A DNA stretch of 64,000 bases from JAAYZQ01 sp034428935. Its GTDB lineage: Bacteria > Chloroflexota > Anaerolineae > JAAYZQ01. The stretch is from the NCBI GenBank assembly GCA_034428935.1, contig DAOUHB010000010.1, positions 1 to 64,000 of the forward strand, given 5' to 3'. Below the pieces are notes generated by a model. The model did no database searches and was not told the DNA's origin. It saw only the letters and a list, made by a program, of their open reading frames with translations. The position numbers and the translations under genes are program-made. This document shows, in pieces, positions 23,515-32,537 of the stretch (position 1 is its first letter; each line of letters begins with the position of its first letter).

Positions 23515-24669
23515 ATGCAATATCGCACTTTTGGCAGGTTGGACTGGAAGCCATCGGCCCTCGGCTTTGGGGCCATGCGCCTGCCCATTCTAGACGGCGA
23601 TTCAGCTCGCATCGACGAGCCCGAAGCGACCCGCATGATTCACTATGCCATCGACCACGGCGTCAATTACGTGGACACGGCCTACCCTTACCACCGCGAG
23701 ACGAGCGAGCGTTTCCTGGGAAGGGCGCTGCAGGGCGGCTACCGGGAGCGGGTGCGCCTGGCGACCAAGATGCCGTGCTGGAAGGCCGAGTCGAGCGAGG
23801 ATTTTGACCGGTTTCTCGACGAGCAGTTGGAGCGCCTGCAGACCGGGTTCGTCGACTTTTACCTGCTCCACTCCCTGAATGCCAGTAGCTGGGCCAAGGT
23901 GCGGGACCTGGGCGTCCTGTCCTGGGCCGAGGGCGCATTGGCCAGCGGCCGCATCGGCCACCTGGGCTTTTCCTTCCACGACAGCCTGGAGGTCTTCCAG
24001 GAGATCGTCGATGCCAGCGACCTGTGGACCTTTTGCCAGATCCAGTACAACTACATGGACGTCGAGGAGCAGGCCGGCACCAAGGGGCTGCAATACGCCG
24101 CCGGCAAGGGCTTGGCCGTGGTCATCATGGAGCCCATCCGCGGCGGCCAGTTGGCCGGCAGGATTCCCCCCAGCGTGCAGGCTCTGTGGGATTCGGCGCC
24201 CGTGCGGTGCACCCCGGCCGATTGGGCCTTGCAGTGGGTCTGGAACCAGCCCGAGGTAAGCCTGCTCCTCAGCGGCATGAGCACCTTCGAGCAGGTGGTC
24301 CAGAACGTCGAGAGCGCGGGGCGCTCGGGCGTGGGGACACTCGGTGAGGACGAGCTGGCATTGATCGGCCGCGTGCGCGAGCAGTATCGGGCGTTGAGCG
24401 CCATTCCCTGCACCAAGTGCGAGTATTGCCTGCCCTGCCCCAACGGCGTCAAGATCCCGACCATCTTTGAGGTGTACAACGAGCTGGTCATGTACGGTGA
24501 CGAGGGACGGGCCAGGTGGTTCTATTCGACGCTCGACGAGGCGCAGCGGGCCAACAACTGCATCGAGTGCGGCGAGTGCCTGGAAAAGTGCCCGCAGGGC
24601 ATCGACATCCCGGAGTGGCTGAAGAAGGTGCACGCGGCGCTGTGCCAGGAGAATGCTACAACGGCATAG
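23515..24669 (+). CDS. aldo/keto reductase with C-terminal ferredoxin domain
   Basis: This 384-aa protein has an AKR TIM barrel (LGFGAMRLP, DTAYPYH with the catalytic Tyr/Asp, KMP with Lys, LLHS with His) and a C-terminal ferredoxin-like region with CTKCEYCLPCPNGV and CIECGECLEKCPQGI, enough for two 4Fe-4S clusters. These AKR-ferredoxin proteins are frequent in anaerobes; the substrate is unknown. ATG 23515 follows AGAGGAG, and the promoter at 23437 rules out the longer frame. Its last codons overlap the start of the following small ORF. Confidence 0.85.
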   Translation: MQYRTFGRLDWKPSALGFGAMRLPILDGDSARIDEPEATRMIHYAIDHGVNYVDTAYPYHRETSERFLGRALQGGYRERVRLATKMPCWKAESSEDFDRFLDEQLERLQTGFVDFYLLHSLNASSWAKVRDLGVLSWAEGALASGRIGHLGFSFHDSLEVFQEIVDASDLWTFCQIQYNYMDVEEQAGTKGLQYAAGKGLAVVIMEPIRGGQLAGRIPPSVQALWDSAPVRCTPADWALQWVWNQPEVSLLLSGMSTFEQVVQNVESAGRSGVGTLGEDELALIGRVREQYRALSAIPCTKCEYCLPCPNGVKIPTIFEVYNELVMYGDEGRARWFYSTLDEAQRANNCIECGECLEKCPQGIDIPEWLKKVHAALCQENATTA

Positions 24670-24826
24670 GGTAGGAGTTACGCAGGGTACCTGGCGTTTT
24701 CTCTGTTTCCTTGTTCCAGATCGGAAGTTCTGTATCGTGGTGGCTCTGAGAAAACGAAACCGGATCGATGCCAGGGTCAAGAAGGTAGCCTGGGAGCGGC
24801 TGTCCTATTTTGGCGTGGAGATGTAA
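24653..24826 (+). CDS. short RelE/HigB-like toxin ORF, possibly truncated (57 aa)
   Basis: The ORF begins at ATG 24653 inside the end of the aldo/keto reductase gene (AGGAGA just upstream) and ends at TAA 24824-24826. Its centre reads GTWRFLCFLVPDRKFCIVVA followed by LRKRNRIDARVKKVAWERL. This recalls the C-terminal half of RelE/HigB (gp49/DUF891-type) toxins, where a strand of V/L/F residues is followed by FRKK and a final helix. Full toxins are about 90-115 aa, so the N-terminal half is missing. The antitoxin-like gene starts 2 nt later. It could be a worn toxin remnant or a short regulator. Confidence 0.45.
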   Translation: MLQRHRVGVTQGTWRFLCFLVPDRKFCIVVALRKRNRIDARVKKVAWERLSYFGVEM

Positions 24827-24828
24827 CA

Positions 24829-25134
24829 GTGCAGCTGAAAGATATTCGCCGGCATTTGATGCAGGATCCCAAGGTGGCAGAAGCCCAGCAGCGGCTGCAA
24901 CCCAAGTTGGACCTGGGCCGGCAGATCCTGGATCTGCGCCTGGCCCACGGCTGGACACAGAAAGAACTGGCCCAACGAATAGGCACCAAGCAGGCAAATA
25001 TCTCACGCCTGGAGAATGGGCAACTCAATCCTTCGGTGGATATGCTGCAAAAGGTGGCCGATGCTCTCGGCGCTGAATTGATCGTTACGCTCGAGTTGGA
25101 CGGGCAACGTCGGCAGGCTTCGGTCCTGCCATAA
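24829..25134 (+). CDS. HigA-like XRE-family antitoxin/regulator
   Basis: This 101-aa protein has an N-terminal helix region with VAEAQQRLQPKLDLGRQI and an XRE helix-turn-helix (about 45-95: GWTQKELAQRIGTKQANISR, LENGQLNPS, MLQKVADALGAEL). The layout matches HigA-type antitoxins, which usually follow their toxin. The start is GTG 24829, with GGAG about 9 nt upstream; ATG 24859 would remove the N-terminal helix. It is coupled to the preceding 57-aa ORF. Confidence 0.8.
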   Translation: MQLKDIRRHLMQDPKVAEAQQRLQPKLDLGRQILDLRLAHGWTQKELAQRIGTKQANISRLENGQLNPSVDMLQKVADALGAELIVTLELDGQRRQASVLP

Positions 25135-25154
25135 TACTGTAGCTAGCTTGAGGG

Positions 25155-26252
25155 TTACTCCACCTCGTCCGGCCGCACCTCCCGCCCCTCGCACGCCGAG
25201 ATCTGGGTCGCCAGCGCGAACTGCAGCACAGCCTTGCCCGTCGGGCCGTCGAGGACCGGCGGGGCGCCGGCGTGCAGGGCCTCGATGAGGTGGTGGGTGC
25301 AGGCGACAAAGCTGTCGTGCCACTCCACCCCTTCCACCGGGATGGCCGTCGTCTTGCCGTCGCGAAAGAGCATCAGCTCCGGCAGATCCACCGTGCGCGC
25401 CGTGCAGCGGTTGACGAACAGAATGCCCCGGTCGCCGATGACCTCCACCCGGTCGTCGTCCGAGTAGTAGATCGAGTCCATGGCCATCTGGGGCGTGTGG
25501 GTAAAGTCGAGCACGCCGTAGCGCCGGGGCGCCTTGAACTGGAACATGATGGTCGCCGGGGCGTCGATCTCGGCCACCTGGCGGGGAACCCCGCCGCCCA
25601 CCGGACTGGCGTCCAGCCAGGCGTAGACGCGCTCGACCGGGCCCATGAGGTAACGGGCCAGCGAAAACAGGTGGTAGCCGTGGTCGAACACCAGCGGGCC
25701 GCCGCCGCACTTTTTCTCGTCAAAGCGCCACAGCCAGGCGCTCAGGGGCACCTTCCATCCCGTCTCGCTCTGGCCGGTGCCCACGTGCAGGCGGATCATC
25801 TGCGGCTCGCCAATCTCGCCGGCGTCGATCATGGCTTTGGCCCGGACGTGCGGCGCGTAAAACACGAAATTCTCGAACACCCGGAGAGTGACCCCCGCCT
25901 CCTCGGCGGCCCGGACCATGCTCTCCGCTTCGGCCGCCGTGAGGGCCATCGGTTTCTGGACCGAGACGTGCTTGCCGTGCCGGCAGGCGGCCACGGCCAT
26001 CTCCGCGTGCAGGTGGTGGGGGACCAACAGCTCCACCAGGTCGATCTCCGGATCGGCCAACAGCCGGTCATAGTCGGCATAGACTCTGTCCGCATCGACG
26101 CCCCACGCTTTGGCCCTGGCGCGGGCGCGGCCCTTCCTGGCGTCGCACACGGCCCGGATGCGCGCATCGTCCCGGCCGCGATAGCCCAGGGCGTGGAGAT
26201 CGGAAATGCGGCCGCAGCCCACGACGCCCACTCGGATCGGTCTCACGGTCAT
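25155..26252 (-). CDS. Gfo/Idh/MocA-family oxidoreductase
   Basis: This 365-aa protein has an N-terminal Rossmann domain (RVGVVGCGRISDLHALGYRG), the EKP-like motif as VQKPMA, and a C-terminal alpha/beta domain with GGGPLVFDHGYHL containing the expected Asp and His. Enzymes of this family oxidise or reduce sugars, inositols or their derivatives with NAD(P). ATG 26252 directly abuts AGGAGG, so GTG 26246 (third codon) may be the true start. It is last in an operon with a TPP enzyme and a GPH transporter. Confidence 0.85.
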   Translation of the reverse strand: MTVRPIRVGVVGCGRISDLHALGYRGRDDARIRAVCDARKGRARARAKAWGVDADRVYADYDRLLADPEIDLVELLVPHHLHAEMAVAACRHGKHVSVQKPMALTAAEAESMVRAAEEAGVTLRVFENFVFYAPHVRAKAMIDAGEIGEPQMIRLHVGTGQSETGWKVPLSAWLWRFDEKKCGGGPLVFDHGYHLFSLARYLMGPVERVYAWLDASPVGGGVPRQVAEIDAPATIMFQFKAPRRYGVLDFTHTPQMAMDSIYYSDDDRVEVIGDRGILFVNRCTARTVDLPELMLFRDGKTTAIPVEGVEWHDSFVACTHHLIEALHAGAPPVLDGPTGKAVLQFALATQISACEGREVRPDEVE

Positions 26253-26292
26253 CCTCCTCTGGCTTCTGCCCGGGTCCCGGGCCGCGACAGCC

Positions 26293-28086
26293 CTATTGTT
26301 CCTCGAGCCTCTCCTGCTCGTACCGGCTCCGTTGCTCCTCAAGATAGGCCGGCACCGGCACGTCCCACCAACCGGTGGCCGGGCTGCCGGACAGGGGATA
26401 GGTCCGCTCCACCAGCACTTCGACGACGGCCGGACGCCCGCTGGCAAAGGCTCGCTCCAGCGCCGGCCGGACCTCGTCGGGGCGGGCGATGCGCTCGGCG
26501 TGGCAGCCAAAGCCACGCGCCACGGCCGCCAGGTCGGGCGAGAGCGGCTCGCCCTGGCGCAGGAATTCGGCACCCTGCGCCCGGTCGGGCCCGTAAACAG
26601 CCGCCTGCAGGTCGCGAATGGCGATCCAGCCGGCGTTGTTGGCCACGATATAGACCACCGGCAGGTTGTACTGCACCGCCGTCGCCAGCTCCTGAACCGT
26701 CATCAAGAAGTCGCCGTCGCCCACCAGGCCCACCACCTGCCGGCCAGGCGCGGCCAGCCTGGCCCCCAGCGCCGCCGGCACCGTCCAGCCCATCGTGGAG
26801 AAACCGCCGGCCGTCAGGTTCGTGCCCGGCTCGTAGACGGGCGCCTCCTGGAACCACTGGGCCTGCAGGTTGCCCGAAGACGTCACAACAATGGCATCCC
26901 GCTCGAGCAAGCCGCGCACCTCGGCAATGAGCCGGGAGATGGTCACCGGCACGTGGTCGGAGGTGGCCTGCTCGCGCACGGCCGACAGCCACGCCTCGCG
27001 CTCCTGCTGCACCTCGCGGAAATAGGCCGACGCGGCATAGCCCTTCGGGGGGTGGTGCTCTCGCAGCCAGGCCAGCATCGCCTCCAGTGTCGCCCCTGCG
27101 TCCGCGGCGATGCCCACCGCCGCCGGATAGTTCTTGCCGATCTCGGTCGGGTCGACGTCGACGTGGATCAGCCGCGTCGGAGGGATGGCGAAACTGGCGC
27201 CTGCCCGATACGACGACGCCGTCTCGTCGGCAAAACGGGCGCCGACAGCCAGCAAGACGTCGGCCCTCGCCGCCAGGCGGTTGCCGCACGTGGTGCCTTT
27301 CGAGCCGGCGTGCATGGTCGACAGGGGGTGATCCTCGGGAAAGGCCCCCTTGCCCATCATCGTCGTGATGACCGCGGCGCCGGTGTACTCGGCCACGGCC
27401 CGCAGCCCGGCCCAGGCCCGGCCGCTGATGACCCCACCGCCGGCCAGGATCACCGGCCGCTCCGCGCCGTAGAGCATCGTCGCCGCGCGGGCCGCCAGGT
27501 CCTGGTCGGGCAAGCATCGTCCGGCAGCCCGATACTCGACAGGCTCGAGGAGTTCCACCTCGGCCGCGTCGCATTGCACGTCCATGGGCAGATCCACGGC
27601 CACGGGGCCCCGCCGGCCGGTCAGCATCTCGGCAAACGCCCGGCGCAGAATGCGCGGCAAGCGGTCGACCCGATCCGCCCGCCAGGTACGCTTGGCGATG
27701 GGGGCCAGGACGGCAAGGGAGTTGGCGTCGGCGGCCCGCTCGATCTCTTGCAGAACACCCCGGCCGGCCATGTGGGTGTGGCTGTTGCCTGTCAGAACCA
27801 GCACCGGGATCGAGTCGACGTAGCAACTGGCCACGCCAATGACCGTATTCATCGCCCCGGGCCCGATGGAGGTAAAGACGGCAAGGGGCACCCCCGCCAC
27901 CCGGTAGTAGGCATCGGCCAGGTGCACGGCCGCCTGTTCGTGCCGCACCTGGATGGCGTGGACGCGGTCCTCGCCGATGAGCGCATCAGACAGGCCCAGG
28001 GTCCCGTGACCCGGGATGCCAACCAGGTAAGGGACGCCCTCCCGGACGAGGGTCTCGACGACGATCTGGCCTCCGGTTAGCTTCAT
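26293..28086 (-). CDS. thiamine-diphosphate enzyme, acetolactate synthase-like
   Basis: This 597-aa protein has the three-domain ThDP fold: an N-terminal Pyr domain (VRHEQAAVHLADAYYRVAG with the catalytic Glu), a central domain, and a C-terminal PP domain with GDGDFLMTVQELATAVQYNLP, where GDG and the Asn of the metal site (VANNAGW) are clear. The sequence is acetolactate synthase-like but lacks context for branched-chain synthesis; with its sugar-type neighbours, a role in carbohydrate or polyol breakdown is more likely (inference). Its ATG overlaps the upstream transporter's stop (ATGA), so the two are translationally coupled. Confidence 0.8.
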   Translation of the reverse strand: MKLTGGQIVVETLVREGVPYLVGIPGHGTLGLSDALIGEDRVHAIQVRHEQAAVHLADAYYRVAGVPLAVFTSIGPGAMNTVIGVASCYVDSIPVLVLTGNSHTHMAGRGVLQEIERAADANSLAVLAPIAKRTWRADRVDRLPRILRRAFAEMLTGRRGPVAVDLPMDVQCDAAEVELLEPVEYRAAGRCLPDQDLAARAATMLYGAERPVILAGGGVISGRAWAGLRAVAEYTGAAVITTMMGKGAFPEDHPLSTMHAGSKGTTCGNRLAARADVLLAVGARFADETASSYRAGASFAIPPTRLIHVDVDPTEIGKNYPAAVGIAADAGATLEAMLAWLREHHPPKGYAASAYFREVQQEREAWLSAVREQATSDHVPVTISRLIAEVRGLLERDAIVVTSSGNLQAQWFQEAPVYEPGTNLTAGGFSTMGWTVPAALGARLAAPGRQVVGLVGDGDFLMTVQELATAVQYNLPVVYIVANNAGWIAIRDLQAAVYGPDRAQGAEFLRQGEPLSPDLAAVARGFGCHAERIARPDEVRPALERAFASGRPAVVEVLVERTYPLSGSPATGWWDVPVPAYLEEQRSRYEQERLEEQ

Positions 28087-29438
28087 GGCTGCACCTCGGT
28101 TTCTCTCGCCGCCAACTGGCTCCGGATCCCGGCGTGCGCCTGCCGGGTGATGGGATACCAGATGAGCAGCGGCAAAGCGATGACGAAAAAGATCAGCGGC
28201 ACCGGCCCAAAAAAGAGGCGAATGCCGAGCAATGTCTCGGCGCTCTGCTCGACGTTGGGCACGTAACGATACAATTGCAAGATCCAGCCGGACGCGGCGA
28301 TACCCAGCGCCTCCGACAGTTTCGTGGCCAGGCCCCACACGCCATAGTACATTCCCCCACGATACTCGCCCGTCGCCAGCCGGTCGTATTCGACCACGTC
28401 AGGGACCATCGCCCACGGAAAGACCCAGTTGGCGGAAAACCCGATGCCGGCGACGACGGCAATGACGTACACCCACGGCGTGGGCTCGTGGGGCAGGAAG
28501 AAGGTCAGGGCCACGGCCAGGCCGCCGATGGCCAGGCCCAGGGCATAGGCCGGCCCCTTGTTCCACCGCTCGGAGAGCATCTTCCACGGAAAGAGGAACA
28601 GGGCGACGAACAGCAGCAGCATAAACATGACCACGGGCACCTGGTCCTTCATCCCGAGTTGATAGGTGAGAAAGTAGGCCAGCAGGGTCTTGACCAGGGC
28701 AAATGCCATGTTGGCCACCAGGTAGGCGGCGAGCAGCCGGAGGAACGGCCGGTTTTTCAGCGCATCCAGCAGGGATCGCAGCGGTTGCGCCTTGGATCTG
28801 CTCTCCGCGACCTTTTTCCGCTCCCGCAGGCCGGCGGCGGCGATCCAGAGAGCAACGGCCGCCAGGATCCCGTAAAAGACCCCGACCATGCCATAGCCCG
28901 TGGCCTTGGTGGCAAACAGCCCGACGAGGATCGGCGTGACCGCCGCGCCGACCATGTAGCCCGGCACGCCCAGGACCATGCGGTAGGCCGTGATGCTGGC
29001 CCGCTCGTCATAGTCGTCGGTCAGCTCGGCGGTCAGCGCATAGTACGGCACGTTGGTCGCGGTCCACACGGTGTCAAAGAGCAGGAATGTCCCCGCAATC
29101 CAGGCAAAGGTCCCCACGTCCGAGAGCCCGCCCGGTACCCGCCACAGCAGCATGATGGCCACCGCCAGGGGCAGCGCGCCAAAGATCATCCACACCCGCC
29201 TCTTGCCGAACCGCGATCGGGTGCGGTCCGACAGCCAGCCGCACAGGGGGTCGTTCACGGCGTCCCACACCTTGCCGATCAACAGGGCGCTGGAGGCCAA
29301 TGCCGGCGCGATCAGCGCGCCGTCGGTGTAGAAAATCAGGAGAAAGAACTGGATGGCCGAGTTGACGACGGCGTTGCCCACGTCGCCCACCCCGTAGAGG
29401 AGCTTTGTCGTCTTTGGCAGCCTTTGGTTCGCGACCAT
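28083..29438 (-). CDS. GPH-family (MFS) sugar:cation symporter
   Basis: This 451-aa, 12-helix transporter has the GPH signatures LLYGVGDVGNAV at the N-terminus, VWDAVNDPLCGWLSDRTRSR (the conserved D-x-x-x-DP-x-x-G loop), FGKRRVW and later FGFSANWVFPWAM-like segments. Such proteins import glycosides, pentosides or uronides with Na+ or H+. AAAGGAG precedes ATG 29438 and a promoter lies at 29499-29527. First gene of the operon with the TPP enzyme and the Gfo/Idh/MocA oxidoreductase. Confidence 0.9.
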   Translation of the reverse strand: MVANQRLPKTTKLLYGVGDVGNAVVNSAIQFFLLIFYTDGALIAPALASSALLIGKVWDAVNDPLCGWLSDRTRSRFGKRRVWMIFGALPLAVAIMLLWRVPGGLSDVGTFAWIAGTFLLFDTVWTATNVPYYALTAELTDDYDERASITAYRMVLGVPGYMVGAAVTPILVGLFATKATGYGMVGVFYGILAAVALWIAAAGLRERKKVAESRSKAQPLRSLLDALKNRPFLRLLAAYLVANMAFALVKTLLAYFLTYQLGMKDQVPVVMFMLLLFVALFLFPWKMLSERWNKGPAYALGLAIGGLAVALTFFLPHEPTPWVYVIAVVAGIGFSANWVFPWAMVPDVVEYDRLATGEYRGGMYYGVWGLATKLSEALGIAASGWILQLYRYVPNVEQSAETLLGIRLFFGPVPLIFFVIALPLLIWYPITRQAHAGIRSQLAARETEVQP

Positions 29439-29753
29439 ACTTTCGCACTCCTTTGTGGCGATTCAAAGAGCGATCTTCCGGGCCGTCCCCTGTGGCCGAT
29501 TGTACCACGTTTGCTCATTGGTTACAACTGCAATGGAGACGATTTCGAGCTTTCCGCCGGGCCGGGTCCCGGCTCCTCGTGCTTGCCGCTCCACCCTTGC
29601 TTCTTGCACGCTGCGAGCCACATGTGCCATAAACAACACAACATCATAACACTCACGGTCGGAAAGGTGCTGGCGGAGCTCCTCGCCGGGCACCGAAAAT
29701 CGCGGGATCGTGAACCAAGAGCCCGCTGCCTGCGTTGTCTTTATGGAGGCCAG
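29439..29753. other. 315-bp divergent intergenic region
   Basis: It separates the GPH operon from the permease pair. The GPH promoter (29499-29527) is the only clear signal. I see no convincing plus-strand promoter, hairpin or ORF in the rest. Confidence 0.5.
29499..29527 (-). promoter_or_regulatory. promoter of the GPH/TPP/oxidoreductase operon
   Basis: On the minus strand: TTGTAA (29522-29527), 17 bp spacer, TACAAT (29499-29504). Confidence 0.6.
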
Positions 29754-30800
29754 ATGCTAAAATACGTTGTACGTAGGCTGTTGATCCTGCCCGTGGTCCT
29801 GTTCGTCGTCACCCTGGTGTTGTTCGTCCTGTTCCTCCAGGTGCCCGCCGAGCAGCGGGTGCGCGTCTATCTGCCCTCGAGTCGCCCGAACTTGTCGGGC
29901 GAACCAAGTGAAGCGCTGATCCAGGCCACCATCGAGCGCTATGGCTTGAACGAGCCCCTGTCGGTGCAATACCGGAAGTGGGTCACGAGCCTCCTGGAAG
30001 GAGACTGGGGTTACTCTCCAACGTGGAGGGAGCCCGTCCTGGAGGGCCTTCTACGGCGGGTCCCGGCAACGCTCGAGCTGGTATCGTTCGCCCTGGTGCC
30101 GGCCATCCTGCTGGCCGTGGTCCTGGGCAGGGTCGCCGCCCAGCGTAGGGGAGCCATGCCGGATCACCTCGTCCGCTCGGCAGCCTTCCTCGGATGGGCG
30201 TTCCCGCCATTCATCCTTGCGCTGGTGCTCCTCAACGTCGCGTATGCCCGGACCGGCTGGTTTCCGCCGGAGCGGATGAGCATCTGGGCCAGTCCCATCG
30301 TCAACGGCGACGAATTTCGAGCCTACACGGGGCTGCTCACGGTCGACGCCCTTCTCAACGGCCAGCCGCGCATCTCCTGGGACGCCATCCGCCACCTGGT
30401 GCTGCCGGCCACGTGCCTGGCCCTGGCGGAATGGGCGCTGCTGACCCGCGTCATGCGCGGTTCGCTGCTGGACGTTCAGCACCACGACTATATCACCACT
30501 GCAAGGGCCAAGGGTCTCTCCGAAACCCAGGTGGTCAGGCACCACGCCATGCGCAACGCCCTGCTGCCCTTGATCTCGACTGTCGGAGTGACGCCTCCCC
30601 TGCTAATTACCGGGGTGGCCGTGGTCGAAGTCGTGTTCCATTTCAACGGCGTGGGACGTTGGGCTGTCGAGGGCTTTCTCAATACCGAGTTTCCCGTCAC
30701 CGTAGGCTTTGCCCTGGCCAGTTGCGTTGTCACCATCCTCAGCAGCCTCCTGGCCGACATCCTGTACGCGGTCGTCGATCCGCGTGTCAGGCTATACTGA
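29754..30800 (+). CDS. DppB/OppB-type ABC transporter permease
   Basis: This 348-aa permease begins LKYVVRRLLILPVVLFVVTL, the usual first helix of DppB/OppB, and has YGLNEPLSVQYRKW, LELVSFALVPAI and the EAA loop HHDYITTARAKGLSETQVVR-type segment that docks the ATPase. It is expected to pair with the DppC-like protein 14 nt downstream to import peptides, sugars or nickel. GGAGG lies 5 nt before ATG 29754. No ATPase or binding protein is nearby. Confidence 0.85.
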   Translation: MLKYVVRRLLILPVVLFVVTLVLFVLFLQVPAEQRVRVYLPSSRPNLSGEPSEALIQATIERYGLNEPLSVQYRKWVTSLLEGDWGYSPTWREPVLEGLLRRVPATLELVSFALVPAILLAVVLGRVAAQRRGAMPDHLVRSAAFLGWAFPPFILALVLLNVAYARTGWFPPERMSIWASPIVNGDEFRAYTGLLTVDALLNGQPRISWDAIRHLVLPATCLALAEWALLTRVMRGSLLDVQHHDYITTARAKGLSETQVVRHHAMRNALLPLISTVGVTPPLLITGVAVVEVVFHFNGVGRWAVEGFLNTEFPVTVGFALASCVVTILSSLLADILYAVVDPRVRLY

Positions 30801-30814
30801 GCAAAGGGGTGGCC

Positions 30815-31747
30815 ATGTTGGACATTGCAGTGTCAGGGAGAAGAACACGCCGGCTCCTACGGCCCTCGCTGCTGGCCGGTGTGCTCATCATCCTCGGCTT
30901 CCTGGTGGTAGCGATTGCCGCGCCGGTCATTGCTCCGAGGCAGGGCGAGAGAAATGAGGAATCCTACCGTGTCGCCAGCATGAGGCCGCTCCCACCCAGC
31001 CACGAGCATCCACTGGGTATGCTGCCAGGCGAAGTAGACATCCTGCAAGGCATAGTCTGGGGCACCAGGGGCGTATTCCGCGTCGGGCTGGTCGTGGTTG
31101 CGGCGCGCGCCCTCATGGGCATCGCCATCGGCCTCGTCGCCGGCTACGCGGGCAGGTTCGTCGATGCCATTCTAATGCGCATCACGGATGGCTTTCTCGC
31201 TTTTCCCATGATAGCCGCGGCCATGGTCATGCTGGCCGTCCTGGGCTTCGGCTCCGATCCGATGGCGAGGTTCCTGCCCGATTACATTCCCACCCGGCAA
31301 GAAGCGACGATCCAGGCAGCACTCATCCTTTTCGGCTGGATGACCTATGCCCGGCTAATTCGCGGCAACGTCCTGGCCGAGCGCGAGAAGGATTATGTGA
31401 CTTCGGCCCGCGCCAGCGGCATCGGGCATGGGCGCCTGGTCTTTCGTCACCTGTTGCCCAACTCGACCCAGGGCCTGCTGGTGATGATGGCCTCCGACGT
31501 CGGCGCCGTGGTCGTTACGCTCCTGGCCTTTGTCTTTATCGGCCTTGTGTCCTTTAGCAGGGACAGGCTCGTCCAGGCCGATTGGGGGCAGATGCTCGTC
31601 GCCGGACGAGACTGGATTGTGAGCGGGCAGTCCTTTGCCTATTGGTACGCTTATCTCCCGCTGAGCCTCGTCATCGTCCTCTTTGCGGCCGGCTGGAACC
31701 TCATCGGGGATGGTCTACGCGACGCCTTCGACCCCAGGCTGCCCTGA
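30815..31747 (+). CDS. DppC/OppC-type ABC transporter permease
   Basis: This 310-aa permease starts with a basic stretch and helix RRLLRPSLLAGVLIILGFLV, has the OppC-type HPLGMLPGEVD (usually HPLGTD), GLVAGYAGRFVDAILMRITD and the EAA loop KDYVTSARASGIGHGRLVFR. ATG 30815 follows AAAGGGG, 14 nt after the DppB-like stop, so the two form an operon. Downstream, no ABC ATPase follows; the next gene is an unrelated response regulator on the other strand. Confidence 0.85.
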   Translation: MLDIAVSGRRTRRLLRPSLLAGVLIILGFLVVAIAAPVIAPRQGERNEESYRVASMRPLPPSHEHPLGMLPGEVDILQGIVWGTRGVFRVGLVVVAARALMGIAIGLVAGYAGRFVDAILMRITDGFLAFPMIAAAMVMLAVLGFGSDPMARFLPDYIPTRQEATIQAALILFGWMTYARLIRGNVLAEREKDYVTSARASGIGHGRLVFRHLLPNSTQGLLVMMASDVGAVVVTLLAFVFIGLVSFSRDRLVQADWGQMLVAGRDWIVSGQSFAYWYAYLPLSLVIVLFAAGWNLIGDGLRDAFDPRLP

Positions 31748-31884
31748 GGGCAAATCGCCCCTGCACTGCGCGCAGGACGGCGAACACAGGACTGGTTCGT
31801 CGCGGAAAAGCCAGGCTGTAGGCATTGCGAGGCCAGGGGAACAGCCCCTGGCCTGGGATCAAGTGTGCGGACCTGAGCGGCCGG

Positions 31885-32352
31885 TCAGGGCCTGATGTCC
31901 TCGAACGCGCGCTGGCGGGCCATCTCGATGGGCAGGCCGGGCTCCTGTATCAGGCAGCGGACCAGGGCCTGGCGGCGGCTTTCACGGGCGTCGCTGTCGA
32001 GGGCAAAGGCAACCGCCTCCCGCAGTTCGGCCGCGGTGCAAGGCTTGGGAACAAAGTCGACGGCCCCCAGGTCCAGGGCCTGGCGCGCCCGCTCGGGAGC
32101 CCCTTGGGCGGTGATGACCAGGGAAGGCAGCGACAGGTTCGAGTTTCGAACCGACTGGAGAAAGGCCATGCCGTCCATGCCTTCCAATTGGAGATCGACA
32201 ACGAGGAGATCGGGCGGCTCCTGCTCCACGTGGGTCAGGCCGCTCTCTGCATCCGGCAGATCCGTCACTTCGTAACCAGCTCGCCCCAGTACTTCTGCGA
32301 TGAAGAATCGTACCAGCGCATCGTCCTCGATTACCAATATCCTGGCTGCCAT
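31885..32352 (-). CDS. single-domain response regulator
   Basis: This 155-aa CheY-like receiver has acidic residues in ARILVIEDDALV, phospho-acceptor Asp53 (counted from ATG 32352) in LLVVDLQLEG, Thr in LVITAQG and Lys in FVPKPC. A short helical extension (about 120-155) replaces any output domain. ATG 32352 is preferred to GTG 32361 because AGGGG then sits at normal spacing. No histidine kinase is adjacent. A promoter lies at 32388-32416. Confidence 0.85.
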   Translation of the reverse strand: MAARILVIEDDALVRFFIAEVLGRAGYEVTDLPDAESGLTHVEQEPPDLLVVDLQLEGMDGMAFLQSVRNSNLSLPSLVITAQGAPERARQALDLGAVDFVPKPCTAAELREAVAFALDSDARESRRQALVRCLIQEPGLPIEMARQRAFEDIRP

Positions 32353-32387
32353 TTCGTCCACCCCTCGCTGTCTAATCGAACCGATTC

Positions 32388-32416
32388 ATTGTAACACATA
32401 GAACCGCTCACTGCAA
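32388..32416 (-). promoter_or_regulatory. promoter of the response regulator gene
   Basis: On the minus strand: TTGCAG (32411-32416), 17 bp spacer, TACAAT (32388-32393). Confidence 0.65.
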
Positions 32417-32470
32417 GCACGGGCTCCTTCCAGCCGGGGTTGCAGAGTCGGCTACTCCCCATCAAGGTCG

Positions 32471-32492
32471 CCGGGCATCGCCAGATGCCCGG
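32471..32492 (-). terminator. hairpin after the ABC exporter gene
   Basis: CCGGGCATC (32471-32479) and GATGCCCGG (32484-32492) form a perfect 9-bp stem around GCCA, 46 nt past the exporter's stop. Confidence 0.55.
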
Positions 32493-32537
32493 GCTTGGGC
32501 AGGCCGGTTGGCCTGTTCCGGGCCTGGAGAAGGGTCG

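Noticed and set aside
26293..28086. Assignment of the TPP enzyme as acetolactate synthase IlvB or as IolD
   Set aside because: No ilvN/ilvC or iol genes are adjacent and I cannot see motifs that separate these subfamilies, so only the general family is given.
28134..29753. Possible long N-terminal extension of the DppB-like permease
   Set aside because: The frame is open upstream only as an antisense shadow of the GPH gene; ATG 29754 has a good Shine-Dalgarno and begins the normal first helix.
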